Shown here: positions 58,918-64,000 of the stretch, in pieces
Layout: each line of letters opens with the position of its first letter
How positions within the stretch are numbered: the stretch's first letter is position 1
NCBI RefSeq assembly: GCF_016526145.1
Contig: NZ_JADDUE010000007.1
Span: 186,001 to 250,000 of the forward strand
Source of the DNA: Saccharopolyspora galaxeae
GTDB lineage: Bacteria > Actinomycetota > Actinomycetes > Mycobacteriales > Pseudonocardiaceae
Length of the DNA stretch: 64,000 bases
Direction: 5' to 3'
Notes under the pieces: model-generated
The model's database searches: none
What the model was told of the DNA's origin: nothing
The model's input: only the letters and a program-made list of their open reading frames with translations
Made by a program: the position numbers and the translations under genes

Positions 58918-59367
58918 TCATGGTCCGAACAGGGGGGAGGCCAACCAGGACCACCGCACTCCGAACCAGCTTCCGACCAGCGAGAACATCCCGAGCATCC
59001 ACAGCGTCACCAGCACGATGGCCCCGGTGACGGCGGCGACGGCGAGTTTCGTGCACCAGTGCTGCCTGCCGAGCCAGCGGACCCAGCGCTGGTACTGGCG
59101 CTGGGTGAACACGTTGACCCGGTGCGCCCAGTGGAATTCCGTGGCGAGGATGCCGAGCCCGGCGAACACGACGAGCCAGCCGGGGCCGGGGTACGGGATC
59201 AGCAGGATCCCGGTGACCAGCACGAGTGTTCCGATCGCGCCGAGTGCGATGCGGTAGGTCAGGTTGAGCGTCGGGTTCGCCCGGATGCGTTCGCGCCGGG
59301 CGTGCAGCTTGGTGCGCAACCCGTGCAGCCGCCGGGGCTTCGGCGGTTCGTCGTCGCCGGAGTTCAT
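58918..59367 (-). CDS. TIGR02611 family membrane protein
   Basis: 149 residues. LIPYPGPGWLVVFAGLGILA is the PGPGW motif of this actinobacterial family; hydrophobic segments lie at about 38-55, 60-78 and 110-130, with a basic Arg-rich N-terminal region before them. Function unknown. The ATG at 59367 lacks a strong ribosome site, and longer in-frame starts are possible. Confidence 0.85.
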   Translation of the reverse strand: MNSGDDEPPKPRRLHGLRTKLHARRERIRANPTLNLTYRIALGAIGTLVLVTGILLIPYPGPGWLVVFAGLGILATEFHWAHRVNVFTQRQYQRWVRWLGRQHWCTKLAVAAVTGAIVLVTLWMLGMFSLVGSWFGVRWSWLASPLFGP

Positions 59368-59402
59368 GTCGATCTTGTCCGGTCCCGGCTCGGCCGTCCT
59401 GC

Positions 59403-59624
59403 TCAGAATCCACCTGCCAGTGTCGTGTCGGGCACTGCCTGTCGGTGCTGGGTCGTATCGGCGCCGCCGGTCTCGTGGCGGTGCGAATAGTCGGCGAACC
59501 CGCCGGGCGCAACGACGCAGCCGGTGCCGACCCGTATGGGCCAGGGTACGGGTCGCGCTTGCTCCAGCCCGGTGAACGCTGTTCGTCCGTTGCGTGACGT
59601 CGCGGTGGATGTGACAGGAGTCAT
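59403..59624 (-). CDS. Candidate small orphan protein
   Basis: 73 codons from ATG to TGA, ending 35 nt before the TIGR02611 gene in the same direction. The product begins MTPVTSTATSRNGRTAFTGL and contains a Pro/aromatic stretch ARPVPWPIRVGTG, one Cys, and a polar C-terminus. Third-position GC is lower than in neighbouring genes and the ribosome site (GAAAGACGACC) is weak. It resembles a short secreted or precursor peptide more than an enzyme, but could be non-coding. The rest of the gap 59368-60136 shows nothing else convincing. Confidence 0.25.
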   Translation of the reverse strand: MTPVTSTATSRNGRTAFTGLEQARPVPWPIRVGTGCVVAPGGFADYSHRHETGGADTTQHRQAVPDTTLAGGF

Positions 59625-60136
59625 GGTCGTCTTTCGGCCGCGAGTCGTCGACCGCGGCGATCAGAGCACTTCGACCCTGGTCACACTGTGGCACCGGTCT
59701 CCCCGGCCGGGTGGTCCGCAGGCGCGCACGGAGCGTTGAGCGGATCGCGGGGTTAGTCCGTCTCGGCGAATGCGCGTGGCGAGTGTCTCAGCATCGGCGC
59801 GCGAAGCCCGTGTCGCGCCCTGCCCATCGCTTATCCTGGAACTACGTCCTGCGACGTCGGTGTCGGGAAATTCCGATGTTGGCTGCCGCGTTGCCAGGGG
59901 GAGGTCCGTCGCAGCCGTGGTCCGATGCAGGATGCGGAGCGCGCGTGGCGGGCCGATGACGGTCGGGGGGAAGCGACGTGAACACTCTGCGCAGCCTTCC
60001 GATCGCGTTCCGAAGTTCAGTATGCCCCATAAGAGTGATGTATGGCCGGGTGACGAGCACGGTACCCCGGTGAGGCGTCACAACTGTGTTGCTCGGTCGA
60101 TAAGCGGACCGGGAGGGAGCTAGGAAGGCGAGGACG

Positions 60137-60562
60137 ATGCGAAACGATCACGTGACTCTCCGTTCGACAGCGGTGTTCGACCTGCTGGCGCCGCAGACGC
60201 CTGCCGTGCCGGTGCAGGTGGAGCTGCGTTACGACACCCGCGATCCGTACGCCGTGGTCGCCGCGTTCCGCACCGGCCGTGCCGGGTGGGTCGAGTGGGT
60301 CTTCGCCCGCGATCTGCTGGCCGACGGGCTGATCGCGCACGCAGGCGAGGGCGACGTGAGTATCCGCCCTGCGGTGGACGACCCCGAGGTCGTCACGATC
60401 GAGCTCAGCTCCCCGTCGGGGCACGCCGTGTTCGAGGCTTCCGCGCAGGAGCTGGCGGACTTCCTGGACCGCACCTACGACGTCGTCGTGCCGGGCAACG
60501 AGAACCTCTGGGTCAACGTCGACGACGCCTTGACCCGGCTGCTCCCGCACGACCTGTCCTGA
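60137..60562 (+). CDS. SsgA/SsgB family sporulation and cell division regulator
   Basis: 141 residues, complete SALP protein: VPVQVELRYDTRDPYAVVAA, GRAGWVEWVFARDLLADGLI, ELSSPSGHAVFEASAQELAD and FLDRTYDVVVPGNE. SsgB-like proteins recruit FtsZ to future septa in aerial hyphae. AGGAAGGCGAGG before the ATG. GTCGATAA at 60096-60103 resembles the -10 of sporulation sigma WhiG promoters, but no convincing -35 is seen. Confidence 0.92.
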   Translation: MRNDHVTLRSTAVFDLLAPQTPAVPVQVELRYDTRDPYAVVAAFRTGRAGWVEWVFARDLLADGLIAHAGEGDVSIRPAVDDPEVVTIELSSPSGHAVFEASAQELADFLDRTYDVVVPGNENLWVNVDDALTRLLPHDLS

Positions 60563-60720
60563 CGAGTCGGCTTTCTGACCAGGGCGAAGCGGCTCGGCGG
60601 CGGCTTCGTCCGGGGTGGACGACCCCCCTTTTGATCGCTCCGCGGAGCGTGGTCTAAAGTTCTCTGTGCAACGCGGCGATGGGCTCCGGCAGCCGGGACG
60701 GAGTTTTCACCGCAGCGCAC

Positions 60721-60793
60721 GCGGATGTAGCGCAGCTGGTAGCGCATCACCTTGCCAAGGTGAGGGTCGCGGGTTCGAGTCCCGTCATCCGCT
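60721..60793 (+). tRNA. tRNA-Gly (anticodon GCC)
   Basis: 73 nt: acceptor GCGGATG/CATCCGC with discriminator T, anticodon arm TCACC-TTGCCAA-GGTGA (anticodon GCC), T-arm GCGGGTTCGAGTCCCGT. First of three clustered tRNA genes. Confidence 0.97.
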
Positions 60794-60878
60794 CTGGGAA
60801 ACCCTCCGGGCCGTACCGGTGGTTCCGGGCACTCGGCGCTCGGCAGCACGGATCACGGCCCAAGACAGGCCCCAACGC

Positions 60879-60950
60879 GGCGGAGTGGCCGAGTGGCTTA
60901 GGCAAGGGCCTGCAAAGCCCTGTACGCGGGTTCGATTCCCGCCTCCGCCT
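60879..60950 (+). tRNA. tRNA-Cys (anticodon GCA)
   Basis: 72 nt: acceptor GGCGGAG/CTCCGCC with discriminator T, anticodon arm AGGGC-CTGCAAA-GCCCT (anticodon GCA), T-arm GCGGGTTCGATTCCCGC. Confidence 0.97.
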
Positions 60951-60951
60951 C

Positions 60952-61023
60952 GCGCGATTAGCTCAGTGGGAGAGCGCTACCTTGACACGGTAGAGGTCAC
61001 TGGTTCAATCCCAGTATCGCGCA
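60952..61023 (+). tRNA. tRNA-Val (anticodon GAC), probable integration site
   Basis: 72 nt: acceptor GCGCGAT/ATCGCGC with discriminator A, anticodon arm CTACC-TTGACAC-GGTAG (anticodon GAC), T-arm GGTTCAATCC. Only one nt after tRNA-Cys. The tyrosine integrase gene ends 53 nt downstream, so the 3' end of this tRNA is the likely attachment core. Confidence 0.96.
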
Positions 61024-61076
61024 CTAAATCTTTGTGCAGGTCAGCGGCTCTGCTCCTCTGCAGGGCGGGCTCGTTG

Positions 61077-62435
61077 TCAGCTCGCAGATGGCGATGAAAT
61101 GGCGATGCGATCTTGAACGGGCTCGCCATTGCTGGTTTCAAGGGTGTCCCGCAGGCGCGGGAACCACATCATGAGTTGGGCGCGCTCGGCGGCGGTCAGC
61201 GCCGCTACGGAGGCCGCCCACCGGGCTTCCAGCACTTCGAGCACTTGTTGTTCCATCTCCGGGGTCACGTGATCGTAGACCCGGGCGATGCCCTTCATCT
61301 TCTGTCCGAGTCGGGCGCGGCGTGCCACCTCGGACACCCCGTCTTCGGTTAGCCACGTGCTGTGGGTGTGCCGTCCTTCGTGGAAGGTGAACCACATCAG
61401 GATTGCCGGGACGTGATCCTCGGCCTGTGGGTCGTCGGGCTCGATACCGTCCCAGGCCGGGCGCCAGTGACGCTGGCGGAAGTTCGACCTCCGCAGGAGG
61501 TTTCCATCGGGTGTGCAGAAGAGGAAAGGGTGGGAGTGGGAGTTCATCAGCGCTTCGTAGAGCACGGCGATGCTTGGGGGAAGCAGGACGTCCCGGGTGC
61601 TGGCAGGGGTTTTCGTGCGTCCCTTCTTCTTTCCCTTGCCCGGTCGTGAGGTCTTCCGCTTCGTGGGCCTCGGGCCGCCGTCGGCGATGACGCCACCGGG
61701 ACTGATGCGTTGGCCGCCTTTGAACAGCTTTCCTCCGATCTCCTTCAATGGTTCTTCAATCCGGATCGACCGGCGCTCGTGGTTGTACTCGTGCCGCAGC
61801 TGACCGGCCAGCTCGCTCCAGCGCGCTCCGGTGTAGGCGTCCACCACGGCGAGAGCGAAGCCCGCCGGACCAGCCGTGTGGTACAGCCGCATGGCCGCAC
61901 GCAGCACCTGCACTGGGGTGGCGACGAGGCGGTCCGGTGTGAACTCGCCCGAGGTCACCCGGATACCCGAGCACGGGTTGGCCGGGATGTACTGAGCACG
62001 GAAGGCCATGTTGAGGAACGTTGAGAACGTCGCGAACACCGACGACACGGTGGACTCGGCGTAGTCCTCATGCAGCTCGGAGACCCACTTCTCGATCTCC
62101 AGGTAACTGTTGAAGATTCCGATCAACGGCCACGCGGACCACTGCGGCAGTAGCTGGTTGTTCAGATGGGACTTGTACTTCGCCAGCGTCGCCGCTTCCA
62201 GCCGGGGACCGATGGAGTCCAGCAGCTCCGACGCGAAGTCCTCAAACGGGGTGTCGCCTTTGCGGGGGTCGATCCACATGTGCCGCCGGATCAGGGCTTC
62301 CTGCTCGTTGCCCCAGTCCTCGGCTGCCTTTTCCGAGGTGAAGCCGGACTTGCTGCCCCAGGTTCCGTCGGGGCGCTTGTACCGGGCACGCCAGCCATCA
62401 CCCTGGGCATCGCCCAGTCGTTGACCGTAGGCCAT
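61077..62435 (-). CDS. int: Tyrosine site-specific integrase
   Basis: 452 residues. Arm-binding N-terminus with WRARYKRPDGTWGSKSGFTS, SAM-like core-binding domain (ATLAKYKSHLNNQLLPQWSA), and catalytic domain with Arg in AYTGARWSELAGQLR, HEGRHTHSTWL (HxxR) and the nucleophile Tyr in ARVYDHVTPEM. An unusual basic insert (RPTKRKTSRPGKGKKKGRTK) lies in the catalytic half. Ends next to tRNA-Val(GAC), the typical layout of actinomycete integrative elements. ATG 62435 behind GGAAGG. Confidence 0.95.
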   Translation of the reverse strand: MAYGQRLGDAQGDGWRARYKRPDGTWGSKSGFTSEKAAEDWGNEQEALIRRHMWIDPRKGDTPFEDFASELLDSIGPRLEAATLAKYKSHLNNQLLPQWSAWPLIGIFNSYLEIEKWVSELHEDYAESTVSSVFATFSTFLNMAFRAQYIPANPCSGIRVTSGEFTPDRLVATPVQVLRAAMRLYHTAGPAGFALAVVDAYTGARWSELAGQLRHEYNHERRSIRIEEPLKEIGGKLFKGGQRISPGGVIADGGPRPTKRKTSRPGKGKKKGRTKTPASTRDVLLPPSIAVLYEALMNSHSHPFLFCTPDGNLLRRSNFRQRHWRPAWDGIEPDDPQAEDHVPAILMWFTFHEGRHTHSTWLTEDGVSEVARRARLGQKMKGIARVYDHVTPEMEQQVLEVLEARWAASVAALTAAERAQLMMWFPRLRDTLETSNGEPVQDRIAISSPSAS

Positions 62436-62522
62436 GACCACTTCCTTCCTTGCTCTTGCTCTCTTTTATGAAGCCGCCCCGGCTGGTGCCGGGGCGGACA
62501 TTTGTGTGGGCACGGTGCCCGG

Positions 62523-62861
62523 TCAGGCCGCCCGGAACTCTCTCCGTTGAGGCATGGGAGTTTTCCTGGCGAGCCGTACGATTTCTGCGGCGTCGTCGCG
62601 GCTGAAGCGGTAGTGCTTGCCGAACTTGCGGTGCGGGATGAGTCCGGCTGCGGCCTGCTCCTTCAAGGTGCGCGGCGAAAGCCGCAGGAGGTCTCCGAGC
62701 TGTTCGGCGGTGAGCAACGCGTCGGGGTCGTGCGGAGCGCGTTCGGCCAGCGCGCGGACGGCGTCGGCCAGTTCACGAGCTGCCGAGGCAAGTTCGGCTG
62801 CTGCCGAGACCGTGGCAGCATCCGCAGCAGCGGCATCGGTGAGCGGATCGTGTGTGCTCAT
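62523..62861 (-). CDS. xis: Excisionase-like helix-turn-helix protein
   Basis: 112 residues. The C-terminal part LLTAEQLGDLLRLSPRTLKE then AAAGLIPHRKFGKHYRFSRD is a MerR/excisionase (HTH_17) fold; the N-terminus is an Ala-rich helix. It lies 87 nt upstream of the integrase gene in the same direction, the usual xis-int order. Start overlaps the preceding small ORF stop (ATGA). Confidence 0.88.
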   Translation of the reverse strand: MSTHDPLTDAAAADAATVSAAAELASAARELADAVRALAERAPHDPDALLTAEQLGDLLRLSPRTLKEQAAAGLIPHRKFGKHYRFSRDDAAEIVRLARKTPMPQRREFRAA

Positions 62862-62989
62862 GCGGCAGCCCCCTCAACCCCGCCGCGGGCGCCTTCGGCC
62901 AGGCTTGGGAGGACGACGTTGAGCTGATTTTTCGTCGACCAGGCGGCGTGCCGGGACTGGTGGTCGCTCGGCTGAGGAGCACGACTCAT
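62858..62989 (-). CDS. Small hypothetical protein upstream of xis
   Basis: 43 residues beginning MSRAPQPSDHQSRHAAWSTK. The ATG has a purine-rich GGGGACGAA upstream and its stop overlaps the xis ATG by 4 nt, which is the main evidence that it is translated. No family recognised; may only serve translational coupling of xis. The 207 nt up to 63196 shows no gene. Confidence 0.45.
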   Translation of the reverse strand: MSRAPQPSDHQSRHAAWSTKNQLNVVLPSLAEGARGGVEGAAA

Positions 62990-63196
62990 TTCGTCCCCAC
63001 CTCGTGTGATCGTTGGCTGGTCGCACATGCAGAGGCTGCCGGGTCGCCCCAGGCCCGGGCGGCATCGCGGCGGGAAGCGTAACGCCGGCGAACGGGAGCG
63101 AGTCGTGACTGCCGTGTCACGCATCGCTGCACGGCGTTTCGGTCACGCCGTCGTGCTGGAGGAAAGCCCGCGTTGCTGGCGGCGCCGAACTGGTTC

Positions 63197-64000
63197 TTAC
63201 GCAACGTTGGCTCCTGGATTTGTTTCGTTGGTGATCTCGATGCGCCTGCTCTGGTCCCGAAGTCGCCGCAGGAAGATGTCGTGGTAGTCCGCCCGCAGGT
63301 CGATTCCCTGGAAAGACCGGCCCCATTGTCGGGCGGCGAGGCCGGTGGTTCCCGCTCCGGAGAAGGGGTCGAGGACGCTGCCTTCTTCAGGGCAGCCGAC
63401 CGCGATACACCGTTGCGGAAGGTCGATCGGAAACGGAGCGCAATGCGCATCCGGTAGCGGGCGTGTGGAGATCGACCAGACATCGCCGACGTTCTTCCCT
63501 GTTTCCCGTGGGCGCCACGGGGACCGGACTGTGTGCGGCTTGTAGCCCCCGCGATGATTCTTCCGATGCTCCGGACGGTTCTGCGACAACGGTTCGAGCG
63601 CGCGGGCTGCGTCGAAGTAGTAGTCCGGCTGCTTCACCAAGAGGAAAACCATCTCGTAGCGTGAGGAAAATCGATCTGAGGCTGGGTCCGGTATGCCGTT
63701 GGGTTTGCGCCAGACCATCGCGTTGCGAATGACCCACCCGTCTTGTTGCAAAGTGAGAGCGACCCGCCACGGAATTCCGATGAGACTTTTGTGGCGAACG
63801 ACCGAAGGTGCCTCTTCGGTTGTTATTTTGCGCGTGCTTCCCGTGCCGCTGTTGTGGTAGCTGAAGCCGTCTCGGAGATTGAGCCAGTACGTTCCCCGTG
63901 GGGTCAGCAGGCGCCAGACTTCCGCGCTCACCTCTCGCAGGCGGTCAACGTAGTCATCGATCGTCGACTCAAGTCCGTATTGCTGATCGTGCGCAAGGGC
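63197..64000 (-). CDS. Site-specific DNA methyltransferase, partial (runs off right edge)
   Basis: About 268 C-terminal residues. YGLESTIDDYVDRLREVSAE, LTPRGTYWLNLRDGFSYH and the SAM-binding VLDPFSGAGTTGLAARQWG identify an N4/N6 amino-methyltransferase; the DPPY-like catalytic motif should lie just beyond the right edge. Base composition is less GC-rich than the chromosome, consistent with transfer. It probably modifies host or element DNA as an orphan methylase or part of restriction-modification. Confidence 0.9.
   Translation of the reverse strand, partial: ALAHDQQYGLESTIDDYVDRLREVSAEVWRLLTPRGTYWLNLRDGFSYHNSGTGSTRKITTEEAPSVVRHKSLIGIPWRVALTLQQDGWVIRNAMVWRKPNGIPDPASDRFSSRYEMVFLLVKQPDYYFDAARALEPLSQNRPEHRKNHRGGYKPHTVRSPWRPRETGKNVGDVWSISTRPLPDAHCAPFPIDLPQRCIAVGCPEEGSVLDPFSGAGTTGLAARQWGRSFQGIDLRADYHDIFLRRLRDQSRRIEITNETNPGANVA

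Noticed and set aside
61024-61076. Terminator hairpin after the tRNA cluster
   Set aside because: Only weak pairing between short GC stretches; not convincing enough to annotate.
1-64000. CRISPR array or rRNA operon
   Set aside because: No regularly spaced identical repeats of 25-40 nt and no rRNA-like sequence were seen; the only tandem array is the 17-bp junction repeat.

Overview
The window is very GC-rich chromosomal DNA from a filamentous actinomycete, most likely Pseudonocardiaceae close to Saccharopolyspora. Pointers are a mycothiol-dependent formaldehyde dehydrogenase, an SsgA/SsgB-type sporulation protein, a TIGR02611 membrane protein, an XRE/DUF397 pair, an F420-type luciferase-like oxidoreductase, many GTG/TTG starts and ATGA/GTGA gene overlaps. 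The genus is inferred from family content only.

Layout. 0-3.7 kb (minus): pyrimidine reductase, ECF sigma factor, zinc-finger anti-sigma fused to an Asp23-like domain, then an Asp23/Gls24 envelope-stress operon with a J-domain-like and a small membrane protein, running off the left edge. 3.8-9.2 kb: ZapE-like ATPase, ornithine aminotransferase, beta-propeller lactonase, Ser/Thr kinase. 9.4-13.0 kb: three-gene sugar ABC importer. 13-19 kb: PCuAC-like lipoprotein, MGT glycosyltransferase overlapping a peroxiredoxin, DJ-1/PfpI protein, Vms1/Rv2629-like protein, DUF2795, LacI regulator. 19-23 kb: zinc-ribbon protein/XRE/DUF397, DUF5709, hydrolase, Phd-RelE toxin-antitoxin pair, Fpg/Nei glycosylase. 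23.4-27.0 kb (minus): operon XRE - ImmA/IrrE protease - MAB_1171c membrane protein - unusual cytochrome P450. 27-35 kb: acyl-CoA catabolism (3-hydroxybutyryl-CoA dehydrogenase; quinone oxidoreductase and hydrolase facing a TetR; GntR facing a CoA-transferase/glutaryl-CoA dehydrogenase operon; SDR). 35-44 kb: amidase, MFS, SAM methyltransferase, mycothiol formaldehyde module, DesK/LuxR two-component pair, Gfo/Idh oxidoreductase. 44-48 kb: phosphoketolase and acetate kinase. 48-58 kb: GH2 glycosidase, DUF952-DUF985 fusion, 2-hydroxyacid dehydrogenase, LLM oxidoreductase, Ppx/GppA protein, holin-like protein, L-2-hydroxyglutarate oxidase, degenerate peptidase E. 58-61 kb: gene remnants, tRNA-Val(CAC), TIGR02611, SsgB, and tRNA-Gly(GCC), tRNA-Cys(GCA), tRNA-Val(GAC). 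From 61 kb to the right edge an integrative element begins next to tRNA-Val(GAC): integrase, excisionase, small ORF and a truncated DNA methyltransferase.

How it fits together. Glutaryl-CoA dehydrogenase makes crotonyl-CoA and the nearby 3-hydroxybutyryl-CoA dehydrogenase could act two steps later; a 10-bp core shared between its promoter and the TetR operators suggests linked control. The phosphoketolase and acetate kinase overlap and together turn xylulose-5-P/fructose-6-P into acetate and ATP. A family of 51-nt palindromic elements occurs at five intergenic places, mostly between convergent genes. The most unusual items are the 17-bp tandem repeats that separate the MAB_1171c stop from the P450 start, the anti-sigma/Asp23 fusion, the P450 lacking the I-helix threonine, and the peptidase E without its catalytic serine.
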